64,000 bases of DNA from Acidovorax defluvii (GCA_003268905.1 QLTU01000016.1:32224-96223); one strand, 5' to 3'; numbered from the stretch's first letter, positions 8,399 to 20,297 are shown. Program-made: numbers and translations. Notes: a model not told the origin generated them from the letters alone.

Positions 8399-9544
8399 AT
8401 GGAAACTTTTGTCTGGGATCAGAACCTGCTCACCGGCCTGCCCCTGGTGGACCAGCAGCACCACGCGCTGGTGGACCTTTTCAATGAACTCAGCAGCTCG
8501 TTTTTTCTGGCGGAAGGTAACCGCGAGGTGGTGCTTGCCGATACCTTCCGGCGGCTGGAAGCCTATACCCGCGAGCATTTCAGCGACGAAGAGGCCCTCA
8601 TGCATTCCGAGGGGGTGGACGCGCGCCACATCGTGGTGCACCACGCCCTGCATGAGCAGTTTGTGGCGCAGGTCAACACGATGTGGGGGCGGCGCGCCGA
8701 CATGGGTGATCCGGCGGAGACCTTTGTCGGGTTTCTGACGGCGTGGCTGGGTTTGCATATTCTGGGCATCGACCAGTCGCTGGCACGCCAGATCAACCTG
8801 ATACGCCAGGGGGTTGCCCCGGCCGATGCCTTCGAGCGCGAGGGGGCGGCGCAAGACCACGGCACGCAGGCCCTGATCAAGATGATTGGCAATCTTTACC
8901 ATGTGCTGTCCCGGCAGAACGCCGATCTGGCGCGGGCCAACCTGCACCTGGAAGACCGCGTGGCCCAGCGCACCGCAGAGTTGGCCCAGACCAATGAAGA
9001 ACTGAAGCTGGCCAATGTTCGGCTGGAAGCCTTCTCGCGCACCGACGGGCTGCTGCAGCTGGCAAACCGCGCGTATTTCGACACCCGGCTGGCAGAAGCC
9101 TGTGCGACCGCTTTTCGGCGCGAGCAACCGCTGGGGCTGCTGATGATCGATGTGAACTATTTCAAGCGCTACAACGACAGCTACGGCCACCAGGCTGGCG
9201 ATGCGTGCCTGCAGGCGGTGGCTGCTGCAGTGCAGGGTGCCATGCTGCGCGCCAGCGATCTGGTGGCCCGGTATGGCGGTGAGGAACTGGCCGTGATCTT
9301 GCCTGATACCGACGCCGCCGGCACCGCCGCCGTGGCTGCACGGGTGGTGGCTGCGGTGGCAGCGCTGGGGCTGGCCCACAAGGCCTCGGGCGTCGCTACG
9401 CATGTCTCGGTCAGCGTGGGGGCGGTAAGCGGCATTCCGGCGCAGCGCGATGCCAGTGCACCCCTGGTGGCCCAGGCCGATGCGGCGCTTTACCGGGCCA
9501 AGGAGCAGGGGCGCAATCGCTGGGTTATGGCGGAATCGGCCTGA
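8399..9544 (+). CDS. Bacteriohemerythrin-diguanylate cyclase (hemerythrin-GGDEF)
   Basis: A 381-residue two-domain sensor. Residues about 5-140 are a hemerythrin domain with the diiron-ligand pattern visible: VDQQHHALVDLFNEL, EHFSDEEALMH, RHIVVHHALHEQF and LHILGID. A helical linker leads to a GGDEF domain (about 215-380) with the active-site variant GGEEL, which is normally active. An RASD inhibitory site lies five residues upstream of it, so product inhibition by cyclic-di-GMP is expected. The protein probably couples oxygen or redox state to cyclic-di-GMP synthesis in the cytoplasm. I chose the ATG giving METFVWDQN, the typical hemerythrin start; an upstream in-frame start adds 30 unlikely residues. 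Confidence 0.88.
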   Translation: METFVWDQNLLTGLPLVDQQHHALVDLFNELSSSFFLAEGNREVVLADTFRRLEAYTREHFSDEEALMHSEGVDARHIVVHHALHEQFVAQVNTMWGRRADMGDPAETFVGFLTAWLGLHILGIDQSLARQINLIRQGVAPADAFEREGAAQDHGTQALIKMIGNLYHVLSRQNADLARANLHLEDRVAQRTAELAQTNEELKLANVRLEAFSRTDGLLQLANRAYFDTRLAEACATAFRREQPLGLLMIDVNYFKRYNDSYGHQAGDACLQAVAAAVQGAMLRASDLVARYGGEELAVILPDTDAAGTAAVAARVVAAVAALGLAHKASGVATHVSVSVGAVSGIPAQRDASAPLVAQADAALYRAKEQGRNRWVMAESA

Positions 9545-9625
9545 CGCGACCGATCAGTGCGTGAGGGCACAAGGGCGCCCGCGCCCAGCTCGCCGTTCGC
9601 ACTGTTCTCACGCCGGCCACGCCAT

Positions 9626-10594
9626 TCAAACCGGTGATGCGCGCACGATGACCTGCGATTGCAGCCGGTGCACGTCGGTCGCCCGGGCCAGCGCTGTGCC
9701 GGGCACCAGCAGCGCGGCAGCGCCCGCCGCCATGCCCCAGCGCAGGGCCTCAGGCGGGGGAGCGCCGCGGTCCAGTGACCAGACCAGCGCGGCCAGAAAG
9801 CAGTCGCCCGCACCCGTGGTTCCACTGGCCGCGGACACGTCAAGGGCTGGCGCCTGCCACACCCCATCGCGCGTGGCCAGCACGGCGCCTTGCGCCCCCA
9901 GCGATAGCGCAACCATCTCTGTCTGGCCAGAGTGCACCAGCGCTTGCGCGGCCGCGCACTGGTCCGCGGGGTGTTCCAACGGCTGCCGCAGCACCTCGCG
10001 CAATTCGCGCAGGCTGGGCTTGATCAGGGTGGTGCCGGCTTGCAGCGCAGCGGCCAGTGGCAGGCCAAACGTATCCACCACCAGGCGCGTGCCGCGTGCG
10101 CGGGAGCAGGGGGCAAGCCGGGCATAAAAATCATCCGGCACGCCGGGCGGCAGGCTGCCGCTGGCAATCAGCCAGCGCGGGGCCACGGTGAGTGTGGTCA
10201 GGGCATCCAGGCACGCCTGCCATTCCGCAGTCTGCAGGGTGGGGCCGGGCAGCACGAAGCGAAATTCCTGGCCGGTGGCAGTTTCGACGACCGAAAAATT
10301 TTCCCGGGTATCGCCCGCAATGGGGCGGATGTCGGCGGCCACACCTTCGTCTGCCAACAACTGGCGCACTTGCGCGCCCGAGGCACCCCCCACCAGGGCC
10401 CAGGCCTGCACATCGCTGCCCAGCCGGTGCAGCACGCGGGCCACATTGATGCCGCCGCCGCCTGCAAACCGTTGCGCAGGGCCGCAGCGCAGCTTGTGCG
10501 TAGGCTCCACGCGTTCGATGGTGGTGGCCAGGTCGAGTGCGGGGTTCAGGGTGAGGGTGATCAGTGCGGGCACGGGCAAATGCTGGTTTGGCAA
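9626..10594 (-). CDS. pfkB: 6-phosphofructokinase II (PfkB family sugar kinase)
   Basis: A 322-residue ribokinase-family kinase that follows Escherichia coli PfkB closely in block order: ITLTLNPALDLATTIERV, the GGGGINVARVLHRLGS substrate-binding loop, ASGSLPPGVPDDFY, LIKPSLRELREVL and the signature GTTGAGDCFLAALVW with the catalytic aspartate. It should phosphorylate fructose 6-phosphate, although related tagatose-6-phosphate or fructose-1-phosphate kinases share the fold. It is convergent with the hemerythrin-GGDEF gene. The 81-base gap between them contains no obvious terminator. Confidence 0.8.
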   Translation of the reverse strand: MPNQHLPVPALITLTLNPALDLATTIERVEPTHKLRCGPAQRFAGGGGINVARVLHRLGSDVQAWALVGGASGAQVRQLLADEGVAADIRPIAGDTRENFSVVETATGQEFRFVLPGPTLQTAEWQACLDALTTLTVAPRWLIASGSLPPGVPDDFYARLAPCSRARGTRLVVDTFGLPLAAALQAGTTLIKPSLRELREVLRQPLEHPADQCAAAQALVHSGQTEMVALSLGAQGAVLATRDGVWQAPALDVSAASGTTGAGDCFLAALVWSLDRGAPPPEALRWGMAAGAAALLVPGTALARATDVHRLQSQVIVRASPV

Positions 10595-10610
10595 GGAGGT
10601 CGGTGTGACA

Positions 10611-11891
10611 CTACCAGACCTGTCCGGGAAAGCCAGACCACAGCTCGTTCATGTCGGGGAAATTCCATTGGCCGGGGTCTTCCCGCGCCACGATTTTCTC
10701 GGTGGCGCCGGGCGCGGCCAGGTTCACCAGCTCGGCTGGAATGCGCAGGTCGGATTTGGTCGAAAAGAACACTTTGACGACCGGGGTGGTGAGCGCTGCA
10801 GGGGCCTGCTCCACCACCACACCCAGGCGGCCTGAAGTCAGCCGCACCAGCGAACCCACAGGGTAAATGCCAATGCTTTTGACGAACGCCTGGAACAGCC
10901 GGGCATCGAAATGGTCGTTCGTCCAGTCGGCCATGCGGCGCAGCGATTCGGCGGGGTCCCACCCGCGCTTGTACGGCCGGTCGGAGGTGATGGCGTCGTA
11001 CACGTCACAGATGGCCGTCATGCGGGCGATAACGCTGATGCCATCGCCCTTGAGCTTGTCGGGGTAGCCCGATCCATCCACCTTCTCGTGGTGGTGCAGG
11101 CAGGCATCCAGCACGGCCTCGGGCATGTTGCCACCCTCTTTGAGCATGTGAAAGCCTTCCACCGGGTGGCTGCGGACCACGGTGAATTCCTGGTCTGTGA
11201 GCTTGCCCGGCTTGTTGAGCACCTTCAGGGGAATGGCGGCCTTGCCCAGGTCATGCATCAGACCGGCCAAACCGGCCAGCCGCTGCTGGTCTTCCTTGAG
11301 CTTGAGCTGTTTGGCCAGGGCGATCATGAGCGCGCACACGGCCACCGAATGCATATAGGTGTAATCGTCCGCCGTTTTCAGGCGGGCCAGGCTGATCAGC
11401 GCACCCGGGTTGCGGGTGACGGAATCGGAGATTTCCTCTACCAGGCTCTGCAGTCCCACCGAATCCACCGCGCGGCCCATGCGCGCCTCATTGAACATGG
11501 AGACCACTGCCTGCTTTGACTTCACGCAGATGGCGGCCGCCATTTCGAGCTCACTTTGCATGTCCGCAGGCTGGCGGTTGCGCTTGGGCGGAGGCGGCGG
11601 GGTCGGCAGGGTGACATGGATGGGGGGCAGATCCGACAGCAGACTGAAGTCGGTTTCGATCTGTGCATCGACCTCTTCACGTGACACCGAGGCGGTGCCG
11701 ACAGCGACGTCCGCGCCCTTGTCGGTGTCGATCCAGCATTCGCGGATGGAGGTGGCCAGGATACGGGCCAGGTCGTCGGGGTCCTTGAGCAGAAATTTGG
11801 CGCGCCAGAAGGGATGCTCCATCCAGGAGCCGCAAAACTCGTGCAGATACATGCCCAGGGTGAGATGTTGGATGTGGATACGCTTGAGCAT
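10611..11891 (-). CDS. HD-GYP cyclic-di-GMP phosphodiesterase with N-terminal DUF3391
   Basis: A 426-residue protein. The first 150 residues resemble DUF3391, which commonly precedes HD-GYP domains. The HD-GYP domain (about 195-370) has the metal-binding HD in LMHDLGKAAIP, the HHHEKVDGSGYP signature and CDVYDAITSDRPY. All expected catalytic residues are present, so cyclic-di-GMP hydrolysis is likely. No membrane segment is seen, suggesting a cytoplasmic enzyme. I chose MLKRIHIQ (ATG at 11891) as start; 19 further upstream codons are possible but lack family support. Together with the nearby GGDEF protein it gives both synthesis and breakdown of the messenger in this region. Confidence 0.88.
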   Translation of the reverse strand: MLKRIHIQHLTLGMYLHEFCGSWMEHPFWRAKFLLKDPDDLARILATSIRECWIDTDKGADVAVGTASVSREEVDAQIETDFSLLSDLPPIHVTLPTPPPPPKRNRQPADMQSELEMAAAICVKSKQAVVSMFNEARMGRAVDSVGLQSLVEEISDSVTRNPGALISLARLKTADDYTYMHSVAVCALMIALAKQLKLKEDQQRLAGLAGLMHDLGKAAIPLKVLNKPGKLTDQEFTVVRSHPVEGFHMLKEGGNMPEAVLDACLHHHEKVDGSGYPDKLKGDGISVIARMTAICDVYDAITSDRPYKRGWDPAESLRRMADWTNDHFDARLFQAFVKSIGIYPVGSLVRLTSGRLGVVVEQAPAALTTPVVKVFFSTKSDLRIPAELVNLAAPGATEKIVAREDPGQWNFPDMNELWSGFPGQVW

Positions 11892-12001
11892 GACGAAAGC
11901 ACCGACCTCGAAAGAGCACCGTAACAAGGTGTGAACAAAGGCAAGCATGGTAGCCTTTTTGGCCTGCCACCGTCACTTGCTCCTCTGTCTCTTCTCCTTC
12001 C

Positions 12002-14242
<2,241 letters not shown>

Positions 14243-14246
14243 CACC

Positions 14247-15212
14247 ATGACCCTCACCGAACTCAAGTACATCGTTGCCGTGGCGCGCGAAAAGCACTTC
14301 GGCCATGCGGCCGATGCCTGCTATGTGTCGCAACCCACGCTTTCGGTGGCGATCAAAAAGCTCGAAGAAGAGCTGGACGTGAAGCTGTTCGAGCGCAGTG
14401 CGGGCGAGGTGACGGTGACGCCGCTGGGCGAGGACATCGTGCGCCAGGCGCAAAGCGTGCTGGAGCAGGCGGCGGCCATCAAGGAGATTGCCAAGCGCGG
14501 CAAAGACCCGCTGGCCGGGCCGCTCACGCTGGGGGTGATCTACACCATCGGGCCCTATCTGCTGCCCGATCTGGTGCGCCAGGCCATCAAGCGATCGCCC
14601 CAGATGCCGCTGATGCTGCAAGAGAATTTCACCGTCAAGTTGCTGGAGATGCTGCGCACCGGCGAGATCGATTGCGCCATTCTGGCCGAGCCTTTTCCGG
14701 ATACCGGGCTGGCCATGGCGCCGCTGTACGACGAGCCTTTCATGGCGGCGGTGCCCAGCACGCACCCGCTGGCCGCGCAAAAATCCATCACGGCAGCCGA
14801 GCTCAAGAGCGAGACCATGCTGCTGCTGGGCGCGGGCCACTGCTTTCGCGACCATGTGCTGGAGGTCTGCCCCGAATTTGCGCGCTTTGCCAGCAACGCC
14901 GAGGGCATTCGCAAGTCGTTCGAAGGCTCGTCACTGGAGACCATCAAGCACATGGTGGCCGCCGGCATGGGGGTGACGCTGGTGCCGCGCCTGTCGGTGC
15001 CGCGCGATGCGCTGCTGACCGTGTCGCGCCGGCGCAAGAGTGACGAGACCTACATCCGCTACCTGCCCATCCGCGAGGAAGACGGCAGCCCGCCGCCCAC
15101 GCGCCGCGTGGTGCTGGCCTGGCGGCGCAGTTTCACGCGCTACGAAGCCATTGCCGCGCTGCGCAACGCCATTTATGCCTGCGAGCTGCCGGGCGTCACG
15201 CGGCTGTCATGA
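14247..15212 (+). CDS. oxyR: Hydrogen-peroxide-sensing LysR regulator OxyR
   Basis: A 321-residue LysR-type regulator. The helix-turn-helix is at residues 1-60 (LTELKYIVAVAREKHFGHAA, then SQPTLSVAIKKLEEEL). The effector domain contains GAGHCFRDHVLEVC, in which the two cysteines are nine residues apart, exactly the spacing of the redox pair C199/C208 of E. coli OxyR. This supports direct peroxide sensing by disulfide formation. It follows recG by four bases and precedes dps, a classical OxyR target, by 162 bases. I chose the ATG giving MTLTELKY, the family start. Confidence 0.94.
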   Translation: MTLTELKYIVAVAREKHFGHAADACYVSQPTLSVAIKKLEEELDVKLFERSAGEVTVTPLGEDIVRQAQSVLEQAAAIKEIAKRGKDPLAGPLTLGVIYTIGPYLLPDLVRQAIKRSPQMPLMLQENFTVKLLEMLRTGEIDCAILAEPFPDTGLAMAPLYDEPFMAAVPSTHPLAAQKSITAAELKSETMLLLGAGHCFRDHVLEVCPEFARFASNAEGIRKSFEGSSLETIKHMVAAGMGVTLVPRLSVPRDALLTVSRRRKSDETYIRYLPIREEDGSPPPTRRVVLAWRRSFTRYEAIAALRNAIYACELPGVTRLS

Positions 15213-15374
15213 CCTGATGCGACCGTGCATCGGGCATCGGCGTTGCGACAGGTATTGAACGGCGGTTGTGCCGTGGGCGCACGGTTTCCTGCGCTACAGT
15301 GGGCCATTGCGCTGCAGGTCGGTTTCCCGACGCCCGCAGCCGTTGTTTAACCCGCCCTTTCCAGGAGAAATGAC

Positions 15375-15878
15375 ATGGCCAAAGCTTCCAGCAAAACCTC
15401 GGCACCCACCATCAACATCGGCATCAGCGAGAAAGACCGCGCAGCCATCGCCCAGGGCCTGTCGCGCCTGCTGGCCGATACCTACACGCTGTACCTCACC
15501 ACCCACAACTTCCACTGGAACGTTACGGGCCCGATGTTCAACACGCTGCACACCATGTTCATGACGCAGTACACCGAGCTGTGGAATGCGGTGGACCCGA
15601 TTGCCGAGCGCATTCGCTCGCTGGGCCATGTGGCGCCGGGCTCGTATGCCGATTTTGGCAAGCTCGCCAGCGTGCCTGACGCACCCAGCAAGCCCCCCAA
15701 GGCGCTGGACATGGTGCGCGTGCTGGTCGAGGGCCATGAAGCCGTGGCACGCACCGCGCGCAGCCTGTTCTCGTTGGTCGACAAGGCCAGCGACGAGCCC
15801 ACGGCCGACCTGCTGACCCAGCGCCTGACGGTGCATGAGCAGGCCGCGTGGATGTTGCGCTCTTTGCTGGAAGACTGA
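15375..15878 (+). CDS. dps: Dps family DNA-binding ferritin-like protein
   Basis: A 167-residue mini-ferritin. The Dps signature [19 protein letters not shown] carries the ferroxidase histidines, and the second helix supplies the acidic partners ([19 protein letters not shown]). Such proteins form dodecamers, oxidise iron with hydrogen peroxide and store it, and many bind DNA. The lysine-containing N-terminal tail (MAKASSKTS) could contribute to DNA binding. A good ribosome-binding site (CCAGGAGA) is seven bases before the ATG. Position directly after oxyR suggests OxyR control; I could not mark an OxyR site with confidence. Confidence 0.93.
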   Translation: MAKASSKTSAPTINIGISEKDRAAIAQGLSRLLADTYTLYLTTHNFHWNVTGPMFNTLHTMFMTQYTELWNAVDPIAERIRSLGHVAPGSYADFGKLASVPDAPSKPPKALDMVRVLVEGHEAVARTARSLFSLVDKASDEPTADLLTQRLTVHEQAAWMLRSLLED

Positions 15879-15973
15879 TTCCCTTCGCTGGATCATGGGG
15901 CGTGTCTGCTGCCGGCGCTCATTTCTGGCAGTGGACCTTCACCGTGGCGCCGTGACCTGGCCAGACACACACC

Positions 15974-17503
15974 ATGCCCTCTACCAGCCAGCACGGCCCG
16001 GGTGCAGAGCTTGAAATCAAGCTGGCCCTGCCCGCGGCCGACCCCGCTAGCCTGGCCCGTCAACTGGCGCGTTTGCCAGCGCTGGCGCGCCGCAAGCCCG
16101 TGCGCAAGCAGGTGGACAACATCTACTTCGACACACCCGCGCAGGCCTTGCGCGCCCAACGCATGGCCCTGCGCCTGCGCCGGGTGGGCGGGGATGACGC
16201 GCCGCAGTGGCTGCAAACCTTCAAGACCAGCGACGGCGGTGATTCCGCACTGAGCCTGCGTGGTGAGTGGGAGGTGCCGGTGCCGGGGCCCGCGCTGGTG
16301 CAGGCCGCTTTGCAGGCCGCGCCCCCCTGGCAACGCCTGGACCCCGAGGGCGCGGTGTTTGCCGCGCTGCAGCCGTGCTTTGCCACGGCATTTGAACGCA
16401 CGGCCTGGACGGTGCGCCGGCGCGATGGCAGTGTGATCGAGGTGGCACTGGACTTGGGGCAGATCACCAGCGGACAGCGCAGCGTGCCGATTTGCGAGCT
16501 GGAGCTGGAGCTGCTGGCGGGTGCGCCCACCGCGCTGTTCGATCTGGCGCGGCACATCGCGCTGCACATCGCCGTGCTGCCGCTGGCGGCCAGCAAGGCG
16601 CAGCGCGGCCACGCGCTGCGCGATGGCACGCTGGACACCCCCCTGCGCGCTCGCCCGCAGCCACTGGGCGGCGACGTCGCCTGGCACCACATGGTGCAGC
16701 CCGTGCTGGGCGAGATGTTTGCCCAGTTCACCGCCAACCTGAACGCTTTGCGCCATTGCGATGATCCGGAACTGGTGCACCAGGCCCGGGTGGGCTGGCG
16801 GCGCTTTCGCAGTGCCTTGCGCCTGTTCAAGCCGGTCGCCCCGGTGCGGGCGGCTCCTGCGTGGCCGCAAATGCAGCCCCTGCTGGTTTTGCTGGGCGAG
16901 TTGCGCGACCTGGATGTGGCGTGCACGCAGACGCTGCCCGCGCTGCAAGACGCCTTTGTGGCTGGCCATGCCGGACGGGCAGAGCGCTGGCAGGCGATGG
17001 AGCAGGCATTCCAGCAGGCCGCGCTGCAGCAGCGCCAGCGGGTGCGCCAGGCATTGCAGGAGCCGCCCGTGGGCGCGGCCTTGCTGGCCATCACCCTGTG
17101 GCTGGACGAGCTTGCGCGGCCCGAAGCCTGGGGGGCCCAGGACATCTCGGGCAAGGCCGTGCGCCGCTGGGTGCGCCAGCGCATGGTGCGGCTGCATGCG
17201 CAATGGAAAAAGGCGCTGCGCGACAGCACCCACGCCGAAAGCCAGCACCGCGCGCGCATTCTGGCCAAGCGCCTGCGCTACAACATCGAGGCCTTGTGCC
17301 CGCTCTTGCCCGCCCGCACGCAACGCTGGCTGCAGCAGGTCAGCGGTGTGCAGGCGGGGATTGGCGCATCACGCGATCTGTTGCAGGCCGGTGTGCTGGC
17401 CCAGCGGCTGGCAGTGGACCGGGGCATTGTGGCGTTTCTGCGCGGCTATGCCGCCGGCCGGGCGGGTGTGCCCTGGGCATCGCAGCTGCCGGGTAGCGTA
17501 TAA
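15974..17503 (+). CDS. CYTH and CHAD domain protein
   Basis: A 509-residue two-domain protein. Residues about 10-215 form a CYTH (triphosphate tunnel metalloenzyme) domain with the diagnostic ELEIKL (ExExK) start and alternating charged strands (QVDNIYFDTP, ALRLRRVG, ICELELELL). Residues about 225-505 are a CHAD helical domain with conserved histidines (LVHQARVGWRRFRSALRLF, HRARILAKRLRYNIEAL). CYTH enzymes hydrolyse inorganic triphosphate or related substrates, and CHAD domains bind polyphosphate (established knowledge for characterised members). The natural substrate here is unknown. The gene stands alone between dps and ubiA. Confidence 0.85.
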   Translation: MPSTSQHGPGAELEIKLALPAADPASLARQLARLPALARRKPVRKQVDNIYFDTPAQALRAQRMALRLRRVGGDDAPQWLQTFKTSDGGDSALSLRGEWEVPVPGPALVQAALQAAPPWQRLDPEGAVFAALQPCFATAFERTAWTVRRRDGSVIEVALDLGQITSGQRSVPICELELELLAGAPTALFDLARHIALHIAVLPLAASKAQRGHALRDGTLDTPLRARPQPLGGDVAWHHMVQPVLGEMFAQFTANLNALRHCDDPELVHQARVGWRRFRSALRLFKPVAPVRAAPAWPQMQPLLVLLGELRDLDVACTQTLPALQDAFVAGHAGRAERWQAMEQAFQQAALQQRQRVRQALQEPPVGAALLAITLWLDELARPEAWGAQDISGKAVRRWVRQRMVRLHAQWKKALRDSTHAESQHRARILAKRLRYNIEALCPLLPARTQRWLQQVSGVQAGIGASRDLLQAGVLAQRLAVDRGIVAFLRGYAAGRAGVPWASQLPGSV

Positions 17504-17611
17504 AGCGCCTTTTCCTGGCAAGCCCGCCAGCGCGTTCGGGTGGCTATGCTCGCCGCTTTCCTCTGCCGTCCTTTCGTCGCTCGCTCTCGTTTGTTTTCCG
17601 TTGGTTTCAGC

Positions 17612-18481
17612 ATGACCCCTTCCCCGCGCAGCCGCTTTTCCCTGTACCTTGACCTGATCCGCTGGAATCGGCCTGCCGGCTGGTTGGTGTTGGTCTGGCC
17701 CACGCTCAGCGCGCTGTGGGTGGCAGCGGGCGGGTTTCCCGGCTGGCATCTGCTGGCGGTGTTTGTGCTGGGCACCATCCTGATGCGCAGCGCCGGTTGC
17801 TGCATCAACGACGTGGCCGACCGCGACTTTGACCGCCACGTCAAGCGCACGGCGCAGCGGCCCATCACCTCGGGCCAGGTCTCGGTCAAGGAAGCGCTGG
17901 CGCTGGGCGCGGTGCTGGCCCTTGTTTCGCTCGGGCTGGTGCTCACCACCAACTGGGCAGCGGTGGCCTGGTCGGTTCCCGCGCTGCTGGTGACCATTCT
18001 TTATCCGTTCACCAAGCGCTTTTTTGCCATGCCGCAGGCGGTGCTGGGCATCGCCTTCAACTTCGGCATCGTGATTGCGTTTGCCGCCGTGCGGGGCGAA
18101 GTGCCGGCCATGGCGTGGCTGCTGTGGCTGGGCAACCTGTTTTGGGTGCTGGCCTACGACACCGAATACGCCATGGTGGACCGCGATGATGACCTGAAGA
18201 TCGGCATGAAAACCTCGGCCATCACGCTCGGGCGTTTTGATGTGGCGGCCATTGTGTTGTTCTACCTGTTATTTTTGGGGTTTTGGGTGCTAGCGCTTAT
18301 CCCGCTTGCGCTGGGTGCTATTTTTTATATAGCAATTGCCCTGGCGCTGGCCCAGGTAGGGTGGCACTGGTGGCTGATCCGCACACGCACGCGAGAGGGG
18401 TGTTTTCGCGCGTTTCGCATGAACCACTGGGTGGGGTTCACGCTGTTTGCCGGCATTGTGGGCAGCAGCCTGGTGCGCTGA
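17612..18481 (+). CDS. ubiA: 4-hydroxybenzoate polyprenyltransferase
   Basis: A 289-residue integral membrane prenyltransferase of ubiquinone synthesis. Both aspartate-rich motifs are present: NDVADRDFD (about 70-78) and [12 protein letters not shown] (about 184-195), which bind the Mg-prenyl diphosphate. Several hydrophobic helices surround them and the length matches E. coli UbiA (290). I chose the ATG giving MTPSPRSRF because the 24 upstream codons read into a leader-like sequence. A family A repeat at 18288-18336 is translated in frame as part of a hydrophobic helix ([18 protein letters not shown]), so the repeat appears to have supplied or replaced one membrane segment. Confidence 0.92.
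   Translation: MTPSPRSRFSLYLDLIRWNRPAGWLVLVWPTLSALWVAAGGFPGWHLLAVFVLGTILMRSAGCCINDVADRDFDRHVKRTAQRPITSGQVSVKEALALGAVLALVSLGLVLTTNWAAVAWSVPALLVTILYPFTKRFFAMPQAVLGIAFNFGIVIAFAAVRGEVPAMAWLLWLGNLFWVLAYDTEYAMVDRDDDLKIGMKTSAITLGRFDVAAIVLFYLLFLGFWVLALIPLALGAIFYIAIALALAQVGWHWWLIRTRTREGCFRAFRMNHWVGFTLFAGIVGSSLVR
18288..18336 (-). repeat. Family A repeat inside ubiA, copy 4
   Basis: GCTAGCGCTTATC, GCTTGCGCTGGGTGCTATT, TTTTATATAGCAATT follow the inverted family pattern with both hairpin arms. The AT-rich ATTTTTTATATAGCAA stretch stands out from the GC-rich gene. It is in frame and reads as hydrophobic residues. Confidence 0.65.
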
Positions 18482-18668
18482 TGGCCGCACTTGCCGTGCC
18501 TGGCAGGCCTTTGGCGAGCTAATTGTGTTTTGTCCTACAACGGGCCATGGCACTTGTCCCGATGATCCAGGGCTCGGTGTGCTGCCTGGGGTCATCCCGC
18601 TGCGCCTAGGGCCTTTCGGCATGGTGCTGCACCCCATTGGCAGCCGATGATTTCATTTCTTGCAGGCT

Positions 18669-18683
18669 CCTGTCCAGGACAGG
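18669..18683. promoter_or_regulatory. Perfect inverted repeat before the lone receiver gene
   Basis: CCTGTCC, one base, GGACAGG: a seven-base perfect inverted repeat ending 21 bases before the start codon of the receiver gene. It could be an operator or a leader hairpin that limits ribosome access. No partner protein can be named. The rest of the 18482-18704 gap shows nothing recognisable. Confidence 0.3.
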
Positions 18684-18704
18684 GGCAAGCTCATCTGGTG
18701 ATTT

Positions 18705-19073
18705 ATGCGAATCCTATACGTCGAGGACAACCGTGAGTTGCGCGAGACGATCGGCATGCTGATGGAGGCGGAAGGCCGGACAGTGACGTCGTGCGCCACG
18801 GCCGAAGAAGCACTGAAACTGGATGCGCAGCAGGGCTTCGATCTGCTGGTGTCCGATGTCAGCCTGCCGGGCATGTCCGGAACCGAACTTGCCCGCCAGC
18901 TGCTGGCCGAAGATCCTGGGCGGCGGGTGGTGCTGTGCTCGGGCTACCCACTGGGTGGCTATCCCGACGCCTGGGGCCCCAACGTGCGCACCTTGCTCAA
19001 GCCGTTTGAGCTAGAAGAACTTGAGCTATTGCTCGGCTCCATCCAGCAAGCCGTGGCACGGTCGGACGCCTGA
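18705..19073 (+). CDS. Single-domain response regulator (receiver only)
   Basis: A 122-residue CheY-like receiver without an output domain. The acidic pair is in YVEDN (residues 5-9), the phospho-acceptor aspartate in LLVSDVSLPGMSG (about 50-62), the switch serine in VVLCSGYP and the conserved lysine in LLKPFELEE. It faces the two-component cluster encoded on the other strand, ending 47 bases from it. It is likely a phosphate shuttle or sink for one of those histidine kinases (inference from position). Confidence 0.85.
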   Translation: MRILYVEDNRELRETIGMLMEAEGRTVTSCATAEEALKLDAQQGFDLLVSDVSLPGMSGTELARQLLAEDPGRRVVLCSGYPLGGYPDAWGPNVRTLLKPFELEELELLLGSIQQAVARSDA

Positions 19074-19119
19074 CCCCTTTGTGGGTTTTTCTGAGCCCAG
19101 ATCCGGCTTTCACTGCGGC

Positions 19120-20250
19120 TCAGGTGTTCGACCACTTTTCTGCCGCTGGTGACACCCGGGGTAACTCCACCACAAAGCGTGTTGTGCCGTCTTGCGAGTG
19201 CACATCGATACGGCCCCCGTGCGCCCGAACGACCTGGTGGGCAATGAACAACCCCAACCCCAGCCCCTGGTGGCGGCCCGGTGCGCGGTCGCGGCCCCGA
19301 AAGGGGTCGAAGAGGTGCGGCAGCAGTTCTGGCGCGATGGTGCCGCCGTTGGAGACCGCCACCGTCACCACGCTCGCCTGGGTGCCATCCACGGCCACCC
19401 GCACGGGCTGGTCGGGGGCGCCGTGGTGGATCGCGTTGCCGACAATATTGGTGGCCACCTGGCACAGGCGCTCACTGTCCCATACACCCGCCATATCGCC
19501 CTGCAGCACGGATTCGATGTTGCGGTCGGGGAAGCTCGTCTGCACTTCGTCCAGCGTGCGCTGCACAATGGATTGCATGTCGGCACGCCCCAGTTGCAGC
19601 GCCAAACCACCGGCGTGGCGGATGCGGGTCACATCCAGCAGGTCTTCGATCATGCGGCCCATGCGCTGGCTGCTGCTCAGCACCCGGTCCACCAGGACGG
19701 CGACCCGGTCGGTGTCGGGCTGCCGCTTGAGCACCGTGGCCGCAGCGCTGATGGACATGAGCGGGGTGCGCAGGTCGTGGCTGAGCACGGCCGTGAACAT
19801 TTCATTGACGCGCAGCGCCGCCGTGCGTTCCTCCAGTTCGCGCGCCTGTGCCTGCTTGCGGCGCTGCAACTCGAAGAAAACGTTGGCCTTGTTGATCAGC
19901 ATGTGGGGATCAATGGGCTTGTAAAGAAAGTCCACCGCGCCACTTTCGTAGCCCCGAAACTGCCAGTTGTGTTCGCGCGATCCCGCCGTGATGAAGATCA
20001 GCGGAATATGCCGCGTGCGCTCGCTACCGCGAATGAGCTCAGCCAGCTCGAACCCGCTCATCTCAGGCATCTGCACATCCAGCAAGGCCAGCGCCACATC
20101 GGAGTGGGTCAGTAACAGTTCCAGGGCCTCGGGCCCCGACTGTGCCTTGAGGATTTCAAGCCCGTCACGCTGCAACAGCGCTTCCAGAGCGATCAGGTTT
20201 TCCGGAACGTCATCGACAAGCAGGCATTTGATGCAGTCGGTAGATGGCAT
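19120..20250 (-). CDS. Response regulator-histidine kinase hybrid (REC-HisKA-HATPase)
   Basis: A 376-residue soluble protein. An N-terminal receiver (about 1-125) has KCLLVDDVPEN and the acceptor aspartate in ALALLDVQMPEMSGFEL. A coiled linker leads to HisKA with the phospho-histidine in LSHDLRTPLMSI, and a HATPase_c domain with NIVGNAIHHG (N box) and GLGLGLFIAHQVV (G boxes). Receiver-first kinases often take a signal from another kinase and relay it. It lies last in the leftward cluster after cheB-like and cheR-like genes. I used the ATG giving MPSTDCIKCLL; an upstream in-frame start would overlap the cheB-like gene by 13 bases. Confidence 0.85.
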   Translation of the reverse strand: MPSTDCIKCLLVDDVPENLIALEALLQRDGLEILKAQSGPEALELLLTHSDVALALLDVQMPEMSGFELAELIRGSERTRHIPLIFITAGSREHNWQFRGYESGAVDFLYKPIDPHMLINKANVFFELQRRKQAQARELEERTAALRVNEMFTAVLSHDLRTPLMSISAAATVLKRQPDTDRVAVLVDRVLSSSQRMGRMIEDLLDVTRIRHAGGLALQLGRADMQSIVQRTLDEVQTSFPDRNIESVLQGDMAGVWDSERLCQVATNIVGNAIHHGAPDQPVRVAVDGTQASVVTVAVSNGGTIAPELLPHLFDPFRGRDRAPGRHQGLGLGLFIAHQVVRAHGGRIDVHSQDGTTRFVVELPRVSPAAEKWSNT

Positions 20251-20297
20251 GGGAGGTTTCAACGATAGAGGGCGTGTGGAGGTGGAAACTGCCGGCA

